64,000 nucleotides of DNA from Alkalimonas mucilaginosa (GCF_036327005.1 NZ_JAUGZK010000003.1:62001-126000); one strand, 5' to 3'; shown: positions 27,734-35,829, numbered from the stretch's first letter. Notes: generated by a model not told the origin, from the sequence alone. Translations and numbers: made by a program.

Positions 27734-27814
27734 ATGAATGAACTGTTCTGGTTGCTGCCTGCGGTGGTCCTCACCATAGGGCTGGTTATTCTGGTTCGCC
27801 GTTACCAGAAGTAG
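27734..27814 (+). CDS. 26-residue membrane micropeptide, copy 1
   Basis: Begins NELFWLLPAVV and ends VILVRRYQK: one hydrophobic helix with a basic C-terminus, so probably inserted in the inner membrane with the C-terminus inside. A near-identical peptide (23 of 26 residues) is encoded at 35610-35690. Between the two genes nine codons differ silently and three change the residue (two of them V/I swaps), which is strong evidence that the peptide is translated and selected. AAGGATTTAGGT lies before the ATG in both. It is followed by a second micropeptide gene 33 bases on. Function unknown; a small stress-induced membrane peptide or a toxin-like peptide are possibilities. Confidence 0.75.
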   Translation: MNELFWLLPAVVLTIGLVILVRRYQK

Positions 27815-27847
27815 GCCAGCCTTCTTAGCTATGCAGGGAGCTTGTTT

Positions 27848-27955
27848 ATGATTCAGCTTATCTTCATATCGGTAGCAGAACTGCTCTATCATGCCACAGG
27901 CAAGTTTACCCCAGAACTGTTGTACATTGTTCTGGCCAACTTTATAGAGTCATGA
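27848..27955 (+). CDS. 35-residue micropeptide coupled to the PLD gene
   Basis: Starts IQLIFISVAELLYHATG and continues KFTPELLYIVLANF, amphipathic to hydrophobic. GGAGCTTGT precedes the ATG; the identical nine bases precede the corresponding gene at 35727. Its TGA overlaps the ATG of the phospholipase-D gene (ATGA at 27952-27955), so translation is probably coupled. Similarity to the peptide at 35727 is limited to the PELL segment and general composition. Confidence 0.55.
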   Translation: MIQLIFISVAELLYHATGKFTPELLYIVLANFIES

Positions 27956-29478
27956 GGAGCTTTCCATGGTTGTTGGCAGGTGCTGCTGTCATGTTGCTTA
28001 GTGGTTGTGCCTTGCCATCAAAACGCGGGATGGAACAAAGTACCCACTTATCATTGGAGCAGGCAGTGGAAACCCGGCTGGGTACTGCCATTCATGATGA
28101 GCAACAGCAGCATCCGGGCAACAGTGCCGTTTATCCGTTAATTCAGGCCCAGGATGCCTTCGCCGCCCGGGTAATGTTGATTCGTTCAGCCGATAAAAGC
28201 TTGGATTTACAGTACTATATTTGGCAAAACGATATTTCCGGCCAGCTTTTGTTTGAAGAATTGCATCACGCGGCTGAGCGGGGCGTCCGGGTTCGTTTGC
28301 TGCTTGATGATCTTGGTGCCAGTGGTTTGGATCAATCACTATGGCATTTGACGCAACATCCGATGGTAGAGGTTCGCCTGTTCAATCCATTTGTCCAGCG
28401 GCAGTTCAAGTGGCTTGGCTTTATCTACGATTTTCCGCGTTTGCACCGTCGAATGCACAACAAGGCCTTGATTGCAGACAATCAATTTACTATCGTCGGC
28501 GGCCGTAATATTGGCGATGCTTATTTTGGTGCTACCGATGATGTAGTGTTCTCCGATCTGGATGTGCTGGTTGCAGGTGAAGTTGTACAGGATGTGAGCC
28601 AAGATTTTGATCTGTACTGGAATAGCCAGGCCTCGTACCCTGCGGAACGATTGATTAAAGAACCCTCCAAAGCACCTGCGCCGGCCAGTACGACCCAGAG
28701 TGCAAGAGCCAGTAGCTACAGGCAGGCGGTACAACAAAGCGACTTTATGCAGCAATTGGTCAACCACGAACTGGAGCTGCAGTGGGTGCCTGTGCGAATG
28801 GTGAGTGACAGTCCTGATAAGGTACTGAACAGAGGCGGCAAAGAGAAAAACCTGATGCCGCAATTAAGAGCAATTATAGGCCAACCAAATCAACAAATTT
28901 TGCTGGTAACGCCATACTTTGTGCCAACCAAAGCAGGTGTACAAGCATTCACAGAGCTGGCAAAAAGCGGTATTGATATTCAAATTCTCACCAACTCACT
29001 GGCCGCTACTGATGTTGCAATCGTTCACAGTGGCTATGCCAAGTACCGTAAAGCTCTGCTCAAAGCTGGTATTCGCTTGTTTGAGCTTAAGCGAACTTCT
29101 GGCAGTGATGAGCAAAAGCGTTTAACCAAAGCATTATCATCTTCATCGGCATCCAGCCTGCACGCGAAAACATTCGCCATTGATGGCGAAACTGTGTTCG
29201 TTGGTTCTTTTAATTTTGATCCCCGCTCAGCGCATTTAAATACTGAACTTGGGTTTGTCGTTCAAAGTACCGAGCTTGCAGAGCAAATGCAGCAAGTGTT
29301 CCGGGATCTCTTGCTCTTTAGCGCATACGAAGTAAAGCTGGGGCAGGGCAATCGTCTCTATTGGCAAGAGACAACCAGCAGCGGCACCATGCTGCATAGC
29401 ACTGAACCCGAAAGCAGCGCTTTGCGTCGGCTGGGGGTACGTTTGCTCGGTATGTTGCCGATAGAGTGGTTGCTGTAA
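27952..29478 (+). CDS. Phospholipase D-family lipoprotein, ClsC/YmdC-like cardiolipin synthase
   Basis: 508 residues. The lipobox LLSGC near residue 19 marks a lipoprotein. Two HKD motifs are visible: HRRMHNKALIADN followed by GGRNIGDAYF, and SSLHAKTFAIDGE followed by GSFNFDPRS. The layout matches the ClsC (YmdC) branch, which makes cardiolipin from phosphatidylethanolamine and phosphatidylglycerol, so this would be the second cardiolipin synthase in the window. It is the third gene of an operon begun by two micropeptides, with ATGA overlap. A link between the peptides and membrane lipids is an inference. Confidence 0.87.
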   Translation: MRSFPWLLAGAAVMLLSGCALPSKRGMEQSTHLSLEQAVETRLGTAIHDEQQQHPGNSAVYPLIQAQDAFAARVMLIRSADKSLDLQYYIWQNDISGQLLFEELHHAAERGVRVRLLLDDLGASGLDQSLWHLTQHPMVEVRLFNPFVQRQFKWLGFIYDFPRLHRRMHNKALIADNQFTIVGGRNIGDAYFGATDDVVFSDLDVLVAGEVVQDVSQDFDLYWNSQASYPAERLIKEPSKAPAPASTTQSARASSYRQAVQQSDFMQQLVNHELELQWVPVRMVSDSPDKVLNRGGKEKNLMPQLRAIIGQPNQQILLVTPYFVPTKAGVQAFTELAKSGIDIQILTNSLAATDVAIVHSGYAKYRKALLKAGIRLFELKRTSGSDEQKRLTKALSSSSASSLHAKTFAIDGETVFVGSFNFDPRSAHLNTELGFVVQSTELAEQMQQVFRDLLLFSAYEVKLGQGNRLYWQETTSSGTMLHSTEPESSALRRLGVRLLGMLPIEWLL

Positions 29479-29492
29479 CAGCAATAAAGCAA

Positions 29493-29511
29493 AGCCCACC
29501 AGTGGTGGGCT
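29493..29511 (+). terminator. Hairpin after the PLD gene
   Basis: AGCCCACC, three bases, GGTGGGCT: a perfect 8-bp stem 14 bases after the stop. There is no T run. A stem with the same GCCCACC/GGTGGGC arms lies at 30489-30516. Confidence 0.5.
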
Positions 29512-29547
29512 AGTTGGTGGAAACGCTTAAGCTTGTGGTTAGAGTCA

Positions 29548-30468
29548 TTATTGTTGCTGTATTAGCAGCCAATCTGCCAGTTTTTGGTTCACTAAATCCG
29601 GTGAGGATTGCATAAACCAGTGACCTCCCGGAACAACTTCAATTTGTCCCTTGCCAAGTTCTTGTACTTGTTGCGCCCAGCTTTCAGCATGGAACCAAAC
29701 CTCCTTGTCTTTACCATACATAAACAAAAAAGGAGTGCCATAGTCTTCTACCGCTATTGCTTCTGTGCTGTTTTTCGATAACACCGATCGCCATAAATGC
29801 CAGTATGGATAGGTAAGGCGCGCATCAGGTCTAAGGTCATCAATGGATTTATCAGGATCAACACGTTCAATTTGCAGAATTTTGTCTGCGGTATAATAGG
29901 CTAGTCTGGACCCTAAAGAGTCTGGTAAAGTCCAGGCAATGGCCAGTGCAAGCGTGTATTTCACATTGATGGCCGGTCTTTCTTCATCACCAAAGCTGCC
30001 TATATCGAAGAGAACCAGTCTGTTTACTAAATCATGTTCTTTCAGGTAATGAGATGCATAGACAGCGCCCCAGTCATGCGCCATTACTGTCACCGGTCCC
30101 CGCCCTAACTCTTTAATAAAGGTATCAATAATTATCCGCATCTGCTGTATGGTGTAATGGGAGCGCTTGCCATTGTCTTCTAATTCGAAGCCGGGCAGTG
30201 TAAATCGGACCACGGTATAGTTTTGTTTAAAATACGCGGCCTGCTTATCCCACAGCTCAAGGCTATCGGGGTAGCCATGAATAAAAACAATGGTTTCTTT
30301 GCCTTCTCCTTCTATTTTCACCTCCAGGCTGTTCACTATAGCCGGAAGCATGTTTTGAAAGACATCATCCGATACAGGGCCTTTCAACGTAAAGGCATAG
30401 ATAAGGTAAAACACAGGGGAGAGAAGTAGCAGCGCAATGACTACTCCTATCATCAGAATCTTTTTCAT
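29548..30468 (-). CDS. Alpha/beta hydrolase with Asp nucleophile (epoxide hydrolase/dehalogenase type)
   Basis: About 306 residues. It starts KKILMIGVVIALLLLSPVFYLIYAF, a signal-anchor helix. The oxyanion segment FIHGYPDSLELWD and the nucleophile elbow AHDWGAVYA put Asp where lipases have Ser, as in epoxide hydrolases and haloalkane dehalogenases. GGHWFMQSSPD near the end supplies the His. AAGGA before the ATG at 30468 decides the start; the frame is open to 30501. It is the last gene of a three-gene leftward operon with a multi-membrane protein and an outer-membrane barrel. Substrate unknown. Confidence 0.78.
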   Translation of the reverse strand: MKKILMIGVVIALLLLSPVFYLIYAFTLKGPVSDDVFQNMLPAIVNSLEVKIEGEGKETIVFIHGYPDSLELWDKQAAYFKQNYTVVRFTLPGFELEDNGKRSHYTIQQMRIIIDTFIKELGRGPVTVMAHDWGAVYASHYLKEHDLVNRLVLFDIGSFGDEERPAINVKYTLALAIAWTLPDSLGSRLAYYTADKILQIERVDPDKSIDDLRPDARLTYPYWHLWRSVLSKNSTEAIAVEDYGTPFLFMYGKDKEVWFHAESWAQQVQELGKGQIEVVPGGHWFMQSSPDLVNQKLADWLLIQQQ

Positions 30469-30488
30469 GCGAATCCTTTTTATAAAAG

Positions 30489-30516
30489 GCCCACCAGGCA
30501 CTTATGGTTGGTGGGC
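30489..30516. repeat. Hairpin between the membrane-protein and hydrolase genes
   Basis: GCCCACCA (30489-30496) and TGGTGGGC (30509-30516) form an 8-bp stem. Its arms share GCCCACC with the hairpin at 29493-29511. It may stabilise the message or act as a processing site between two genes of the leftward operon. Confidence 0.5.
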
Positions 30517-30528
30517 AACTGTGGCGGC

Positions 30529-31458
30529 TTATCGGCGATAGGCATTGACGAGCTGATAATCGGCTTGGTCAGGAAAGATTTCATCCTTCAATGGATTAGC
30601 ACGATTTTTTATGATGCGTCTTACTTGCCATACCGCTAAAACAATATTCAAAGCCAGCGATAGAATAGCCAGGCTCCAGTTGGCAGCAGGATTGTAGCTT
30701 GGTGCGACATTGAAGGTACTGCCAATGGCAAAGAAATACGGGAACGTCATCACCCACATCATCCAAAAACTTAGTGTTGCCGCCCGGTTTTGCATCCAGG
30801 TACCTTTAGCCCATAGTAAGGCAGGAATAGTCGCTGCTATGTTAAGCGCTACGCCAGAATAAAAAGCATTGCCTGGGGCACAAGAATAGACATAAGCGAT
30901 ATTCCAGACGCCATAAGCGATAACCCATAACCGGGTTTGATCTGGCCACAGCATATCGTAGCGCATACCACCGGCTCGTTTACCTCGGTAGGCAAAGATG
31001 CCAAACCAACCACATATCAGCAAAATATTCAAAATACCGGCCACGCCATTCACATAGTTCCAGCCACCAGAAATATACTGCATGCCATCAACAATGCCGC
31101 TAAAGCCAGCGATACCGACCTGAAACTCACGTAGGACCGCCTCCGCGATATTGATAGCAAGAATGGCAGGCACCAGAGTGAGGTACCAAGGGTGTTTTTT
31201 GTGGTAATCAGTAAATCGAATAACCAGGTAAATGATACTGCCGGCCAGCGCTGAATATACTTTTACCCAGGTAAACCATGATGTGACATCACTATCCATA
31301 TAAAGCCAGACAGGTGTCAGCAGTATCGGTAATCCAATAAATAAACCAAGGCTGGCCCATTTGCTGGCGCGAATTAATTCATTCAAGCCCATTAAAGTAC
31401 ATAGAACGACAAGCCACATCACCCAGTTGTACCAGGGAATAGATTCAAAGAAAAACAT
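30529..31458 (-). CDS. Multi-pass membrane protein, DUF5692-like
   Basis: About 309 residues with eight or nine hydrophobic segments, rich in Trp and Tyr. The start FFFESIPWYNWVMWLVVL and the central QYISGGWNYVNGVAGI and PDQTRLWVIAYGVWNIAYVYSCAPGNAFYSG resemble the DUF5692 family (from memory). GAGG upstream favours the ATG at 31458 over 31470. It lies between an outer-membrane barrel gene and an alpha/beta hydrolase gene in the same direction. No known activity; a role in making or moving a lipid-like compound would fit the neighbours, but this is speculative. Confidence 0.6.
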   Translation of the reverse strand: MFFFESIPWYNWVMWLVVLCTLMGLNELIRASKWASLGLFIGLPILLTPVWLYMDSDVTSWFTWVKVYSALAGSIIYLVIRFTDYHKKHPWYLTLVPAILAINIAEAVLREFQVGIAGFSGIVDGMQYISGGWNYVNGVAGILNILLICGWFGIFAYRGKRAGGMRYDMLWPDQTRLWVIAYGVWNIAYVYSCAPGNAFYSGVALNIAATIPALLWAKGTWMQNRAATLSFWMMWVMTFPYFFAIGSTFNVAPSYNPAANWSLAILSLALNIVLAVWQVRRIIKNRANPLKDEIFPDQADYQLVNAYRR

Positions 31459-31503
31459 ACCGGACCTCATTTGCTACTTAGATGCATCGGGAAAATGCTG
31501 AAT

Positions 31504-32340
31504 TCAGAAGGCGTAGTTGTATTCCAGCCATACTCGGTCTGAGCCACCACTTTTTGAATAAGAGTGAAAGCTTAAACGCAGGTTTTGTTTGCTGGTAATC
31601 TGATAGCCGAGGGTAATTTCAATTTGCTGTGGGCTTAGCTCAAGGCCGCCATCTCTGATGCTGTCACTCCAGTCTTTCCCCATCAGCTCATCGGTGTATG
31701 TCCAGGCTCCGAGTAACCACCAGGCATCATTAAATTTGTAGCGTGCGTAGATTTTGGCAGAGAAGATGGTTGAGGCCCAATCCATACCACTGCTTCTTGT
31801 TGCTACCGCATGTTCACCAACCAATTGGCCCGTATTATCCTCCATGACAACTCCGCCTAGGAGTATCACGGGCCAGATATACGCATTGTCGCTAACAGGA
31901 ATAGTTGCCAAAGCCCCCGCCTGCACTACAACTGTCGTGCCATAAAATGGGTGATCTTTCACAATGGCGTCAATCATTTTTCCTATGCCATTGGTTGTGT
32001 TTACAGAGCCGTAGCGAAATCGAAAGTTGGTGTTGGTTGTTTCATCTTTAAACTGAGGGGATAGGCCGTCCGAGGAAATACCAGAGAATTTTGGCTTACC
32101 TCCGTCTTTATCGGTAATGTCGTTTACTTCAAAGATAAAACCGGAGTTACGTTCATCTCCTGGTTTAGAAGTCATGAACATTGTTTTTAAACTAAAACCG
32201 TCATTACCGTAACCTAGGCCAAAAGCCGTATAAGCTTCTGTTGGGCTGGACATATCAATAGTGGCAGTTTCATTTGCTGAAACATATGCAGTACTTGATA
32301 ACGTTGCCATGGTGAGACAAAGCATCTGTTTTACAATCAT
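31504..32340 (-). CDS. Outer-membrane beta-barrel protein of unknown function
   Basis: 278 residues. A signal peptide ends near SAN (residue about 23). The mature protein alternates short polar turns and amphipathic strands (FRFRYGSVNTT, SAKIYARYKFNDAWWLLGAWTY, ITLGYQITSKQNLRLSFHSYS, RVWLEYNYAF) and ends in Phe, the usual C-terminus of outer-membrane barrels. It is the first gene of the leftward operon, controlled by the tandem palindromes at 32400-32437. The ligand is unknown. Confidence 0.65.
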   Translation of the reverse strand: MIVKQMLCLTMATLSSTAYVSANETATIDMSSPTEAYTAFGLGYGNDGFSLKTMFMTSKPGDERNSGFIFEVNDITDKDGGKPKFSGISSDGLSPQFKDETTNTNFRFRYGSVNTTNGIGKMIDAIVKDHPFYGTTVVVQAGALATIPVSDNAYIWPVILLGGVVMEDNTGQLVGEHAVATRSSGMDWASTIFSAKIYARYKFNDAWWLLGAWTYTDELMGKDWSDSIRDGGLELSPQQIEITLGYQITSKQNLRLSFHSYSKSGGSDRVWLEYNYAF

Positions 32341-32399
32341 ATTTTTACTCCTTGAGCCTGAGCCTACAATTGGCTCTAGGAGGTAGATCCTACACGCAT

Positions 32400-32437
32400 T
32401 AGAGTAATTGCTCTAGCTAAGTAGAGCAATTACTCTA
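32400..32437. promoter_or_regulatory. Tandem palindromic operator before the barrel-membrane protein-hydrolase operon
   Basis: TAGAGTAATTGCTCTA (32400-32415), a 6-base gap, and TAGAGCAATTACTCTA (32422-32437) are exact reverse complements. Each is itself a TAGAG-N6-CTCTA dyad, so four half-sites are present. On the minus strand TTGCTC and TACTCT, 17 bases apart inside it, could be the promoter. The layout fits a TetR- or MarR-type repressor, which is not encoded nearby. Confidence 0.65.
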
Positions 32438-32543
32438 AATAAAGTTTGACATAGATCAGCTTTTCTTCAAAGAAAGGCAATTAGCAGCGTGGAATTGAAA
32501 AATTAGGGTGTAAGCCGGCGTTAATGCCGGCTGTAAGCTTGTA

Positions 32544-33401
32544 TCAGAAGCCGAGCGATTTAAAGTCATCGGCGCTATGGCGCTCGGGCAGGGTGCTACC
32601 ATCCTCGGAGTTGCGGTTTACCAAGCGTCCACGTTGAATAGCAGGACGTTCATTGAGTTGTTTAGCCCAGCGCTGGAGGTGAGTATAGCTTTGCACATCC
32701 AAAAACTCAGCGGCATTGTTTTCAACCGAGCTATAGAGTTGTCCCAGCGCTAAAGCGCCATACCAGGGCCAAATCGCCATATCGGCGATGCTGTATTCTG
32801 TACCGGCGATATAGGGCCGGCTTGCCAGCAATTGATCCAGCACATCCAGTTGACGCTTGGTTTCCATGGCGTAACGGTTAATGGGGTACTCGAACTTTTC
32901 CGGTGCATACACATAAAAATGACCAAAGCCGCCACCAACAAAAGGAGCACTGCCCATTTGCCAGAACAGCCAGCTTAGGATCTCGGTACGCTGCTTTGGG
33001 CTTTGGCCCAGAAAGCATTGAAACTTTTCAGCCAGATAGAGCAAGATAGCACCAGATTCAAAAACCCGCTGTGGTTGTGCGGGCTCACTGCGATCCAGTA
33101 ACGCTGGGATCTTGCTATTCGGGTTCAGTTCGACAAAACCACTGCCAAACTGATCGCCCTGACCAATATCCACCAACCAGGCATCATACTCAGCCTCTGA
33201 AAAACCTAAGGCCAATAACTCCTCCAGCAAAATGGTAACCTTAATGCCATTGGGTGTGCCGAGTGAATACAATTGCAGTGGATGCGCTCCGATTGGCAAG
33301 GATTTTTGATGCGTGGCGCCGGCAACCGGGCGATTAATGGAGGCAAACTTTCCGCCATTTGTACTGGGTTGCCAGACTTTCGGGGGGTGATACTCGTTCA
33401 T
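32544..33401 (-). CDS. yghU: Glutathione S-transferase-like disulfide reductase YghU
   Basis: About 285 residues, the YghU/YfcG-like Nu-class GST. Segments typical of YghU are NEYHPPKVW, the thioredoxin-fold LQLYSLGTPNGIKVTILLEE (TPNG at the glutathione site), NPNSKIPAL, ESGAILLYLAEK and WQMGSAPFVGGGFGHF. It reduces small disulfides with glutathione in the cytoplasm. GGAG six bases before the ATG at 33401 decides the start over 33413. It stands alone. Confidence 0.9.
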   Translation of the reverse strand: MNEYHPPKVWQPSTNGGKFASINRPVAGATHQKSLPIGAHPLQLYSLGTPNGIKVTILLEELLALGFSEAEYDAWLVDIGQGDQFGSGFVELNPNSKIPALLDRSEPAQPQRVFESGAILLYLAEKFQCFLGQSPKQRTEILSWLFWQMGSAPFVGGGFGHFYVYAPEKFEYPINRYAMETKRQLDVLDQLLASRPYIAGTEYSIADMAIWPWYGALALGQLYSSVENNAAEFLDVQSYTHLQRWAKQLNERPAIQRGRLVNRNSEDGSTLPERHSADDFKSLGF

Positions 33402-33484
33402 GAGGTACTCCATTTTGAATTGAGCCAGACACCGGTTAAGGTCGTACTTAACAAGTGATGTTCTGATACTAAAACAGGAGAGCT

Positions 33485-34792
33485 ATGTCTTCCAGTAGTA
33501 AAGTACCAGCCGGTCGGCTGGCACGGTTAGGCGGTTTTGCCAGTTTGGCCGGAAAGTTGGCCGGTGGTATGTTGGCCGAGGGAGCTAAACGCCTTGCGAA
33601 AGGTGAGCCTGGTAGCCGGATGGAACTGCTGCTAACCCCAGCCAATATGAAACGCGTAACCAATCAACTGGCACATATGCGTGGCGCCGCCATGAAGCTG
33701 GGACAGCTCTTGTCAATGGATGCAGGCGACTTATTGCCCAGTGAGTTAGCGGATATGCTGGCCCGTTTGCGTGATAATGCCAATCCGATGCCACCTAAAC
33801 AGTTAGCTGCAGTGCTAAGCTCAGAGCTTGGTGAAGACTGGCAGCGTCATTTCGCTGATTTTACCTTCAAACCCATGGCCGCAGCATCAATAGGCCAGGT
33901 GCATCGAGCTGAGCATGACAATGGCATGCAACTAGCGGTTAAGGTGCAGTACCCGGGCGTTCGACAAAGTATCAGCAGCGATGTAGATAATGTGGCGACC
34001 TTGCTGCGTATCAGCGGTTTACTACCTCAGGGGGTGGATTACCAAACTTTGTTGGAGGAGGCCAAAGCACAGCTGAGCCGTGAAGCCGACTATCTGCAGG
34101 AAGCGGCCTTTATACAACGATTTAAAGATGCGCTGAACAACTCTCCCGAGTTTTTATTACCTGAGCCTATAACGGAGTTATGTCGCCCCGGCGTATTGGT
34201 TATGCGTTACGTGGCAGGCATGCCGGTAGAAAGCCTGCAAGCTCAGCCGCAGGCAGTGCGTGACAGGGTAGTGACACAACTTTTTTGCTTGCTTTTTCGA
34301 GAGCTGTTTGAGTTTCAGTTGGTGCAAACAGACCCTAACTTTGCCAATTACCGCTACAACGCAGACACAGAGCAACTGGTACTGCTTGATTTTGGTGCTT
34401 GTCGTGAGTACAGCCAGGAGTTCAGTCAGGCGTATCGGCAATTATTCGCAGCCAGCCTGCAGCATGATCAGCCAGGCATGGATAAGGCACTGACCACCAT
34501 CGGCTTTTTTAGTGAGCAGATTGCTGCTGAGCAACGATTGCGGGTATTGGCTCTGGTAAAGCTGGCTTGCGAGCCGCTGCAGCAGGATGCCCCGTTTGAT
34601 TTTGGCCAGAGCGATCTGGCAGCACGAATACGCGAAGCGGGTACTGCACTGAGTTTGCAGCACAATTACTGGCATACACCACCAGCGGATGCGATCTTCT
34701 TGCACCGAAAAATAGGGGGGTTGTATTTGCTGGCAGCCCGCTTGCAAGCCAAAGTCAATGTACGAGCGCTGTTGCAGCCTTACTTGCGGTGA
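33485..34792 (+). CDS. ABC1/UbiB-family atypical kinase
   Basis: 435 residues. The family's N-terminal KxGQ motif is present (MKLGQLLSMD), then AAASIGQVH (Ala-rich loop), the ion-pair Lys in AVKVQYPG, and LLDFGACRE carrying the DFG. ABC1 kinases such as UbiB and COQ8/ADCK3 are ATPases that support ubiquinone synthesis. This one is shorter than UbiB (about 546 residues) and lacks its C-terminal membrane helices. GGAG precedes the ATG. It converges with the SGNH hydrolase gene, overlapping by 13 bases. Confidence 0.85.
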   Translation: MSSSSKVPAGRLARLGGFASLAGKLAGGMLAEGAKRLAKGEPGSRMELLLTPANMKRVTNQLAHMRGAAMKLGQLLSMDAGDLLPSELADMLARLRDNANPMPPKQLAAVLSSELGEDWQRHFADFTFKPMAAASIGQVHRAEHDNGMQLAVKVQYPGVRQSISSDVDNVATLLRISGLLPQGVDYQTLLEEAKAQLSREADYLQEAAFIQRFKDALNNSPEFLLPEPITELCRPGVLVMRYVAGMPVESLQAQPQAVRDRVVTQLFCLLFRELFEFQLVQTDPNFANYRYNADTEQLVLLDFGACREYSQEFSQAYRQLFAASLQHDQPGMDKALTTIGFFSEQIAAEQRLRVLALVKLACEPLQQDAPFDFGQSDLAARIREAGTALSLQHNYWHTPPADAIFLHRKIGGLYLLAARLQAKVNVRALLQPYLR

Positions 34793-35496
34793 TGAGGCCG
34801 CTGTATTTCTGCTGCCAACAGGCTGGCCCATTGTTTGGCGCCTGCAATGGATGGATGAAAGCCATCTTGTGCCAGCATCTTGGGTGTCAGCTCTATGGTG
34901 GAGCTGAGCACCCTGGCATTGGGCCATGTTGCCAGCGTATTGACCAACTGCTGATTGAGCTGACTGGCCTTCAGGCCAAGCCAGTGGTTCAGTGGTGCGG
35001 GCAGGGCACTAAAGTGCTGCATGGGTGGGATGGCACTGAATATGATCTGAGGTGTTGAAAATCGTTGATTAATCAGCTGCACTAAAGCATTGATCTGCGC
35101 TCTGAATTGGCGGGCAGAACTAAGCCCGGTCACATCATTTACTCCGATGGACACAACCACCCAGCTCAGTGGTTTTGCTTCCAGCTCCAGCAGGTGCTGC
35201 CTGAGCTGTGCACTGTTGATGCCCGTTTGCGCATGCAGTTGCCAGTGCACTTCGGCTTGTTGTGCCAGCAGCCCAACTAACTGGCCAGACAGAGCTTGTT
35301 GCTGATGTTGGCAACCGACACCTGCCGCTGCAGAGTCGCCGCAAATCAGCAACTGCTGTTTTGGCCCGTGCCCCTGGATACCTGAACGCTCACCGCTTGC
35401 CTCCGGTAAACGCAGTGCCAGCTTTCGTACCCGTTTGCCTTGCCAAAGCAGTAACGGCCAGCAACACAGGGCCAATAACCAAAAACGCCAATGCAT
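34780..35496 (-). CDS. SGNH/GDSL hydrolase with N-terminal membrane anchor
   Basis: About 238 residues from the ATG at 35496; the frame is open to 35571. An N-terminal hydrophobic helix (FWLLALCCWPLLLW) suggests an anchored or exported protein. Block I is ICGDSAAAGVG, block III VSIGVNDVTG and block V DGFHPS, giving the Ser, Asn and Asp-His expected of SGNH esterases. The substrate is unknown; the family includes lipases, acetyl-esterases and TesA-like enzymes. Its 3' end overlaps the ABC1 kinase gene. Confidence 0.82.
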   Translation of the reverse strand: MHWRFWLLALCCWPLLLWQGKRVRKLALRLPEASGERSGIQGHGPKQQLLICGDSAAAGVGCQHQQQALSGQLVGLLAQQAEVHWQLHAQTGINSAQLRQHLLELEAKPLSWVVVSIGVNDVTGLSSARQFRAQINALVQLINQRFSTPQIIFSAIPPMQHFSALPAPLNHWLGLKASQLNQQLVNTLATWPNARVLSSTIELTPKMLAQDGFHPSIAGAKQWASLLAAEIQRPHHRK

Positions 35497-35544
35497 GAAT
35501 TTGTCCAATTGCTTGTTATTACAGCATCTTAGCAAAGAGCCAGC

Positions 35545-35572
35545 TTGCTTTAGAAGCTCAATTCGATACAAT
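35545..35572 (+). promoter_or_regulatory. Promoter of micropeptide module, copy 2
   Basis: TTGCTT (35545-35550), 16 bases, TACAAT (35567-35572). The spacer shares AAGCT and AAT with copy 1 at 27675-27702. Confidence 0.6.
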
Positions 35573-35609
35573 CAGACCGTAAATTAAAATTTTCCACAAG
35601 GATTTAGGT

Positions 35610-35690
35610 ATGAAAGAGCTGTTTTGGTTGTTGCCTGCAGTTATCCTTACCGTCGGGCTGGTCATTCTGGTACGCCGTTATCAGAAGTAA
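35610..35690 (+). CDS. 26-residue membrane micropeptide, copy 2
   Basis: Begins KELFWLLPAVI and ends VILVRRYQK. It is identical to copy 1 (27734-27814) at 23 of 26 positions while nine other codons differ silently. ACAAGGATTTAGGT before the ATG is shared with copy 1. It has one predicted transmembrane helix with an Arg-Arg C-terminus. A second micropeptide gene follows after 36 bases, as in copy 1, but no phospholipase gene follows here. Confidence 0.75.
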   Translation: MKELFWLLPAVILTVGLVILVRRYQK

Positions 35691-35726
35691 ACGCAAGCCC
35701 GGTGATTGCATAACCCGGAGCTTGTG

Positions 35727-35825
35727 ATGTTCTGTATTGCCATCCAGTTTATTGTCAATGGCATTACCGATCCGGAGCTGCTGCAATTATTCCGAGCTGG
35801 CTTGGCTGTGGATGCTGCCGCATAG
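35727..35825 (+). CDS. 32-residue micropeptide, partner of copy 2
   Basis: Reads FCIAIQFIVNGITDPELLQ and ends in an Ala-rich tail. GGAGCTTGT precedes the ATG exactly as before the gene at 27848, and both peptides contain PELL after a Thr-rich turn. It ends five bases before the ppk2 stop codon on the other strand. Less certain than the first peptide. Confidence 0.45.
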   Translation: MFCIAIQFIVNGITDPELLQLFRAGLAVDAAA

Positions 35826-35829
35826 TTTT

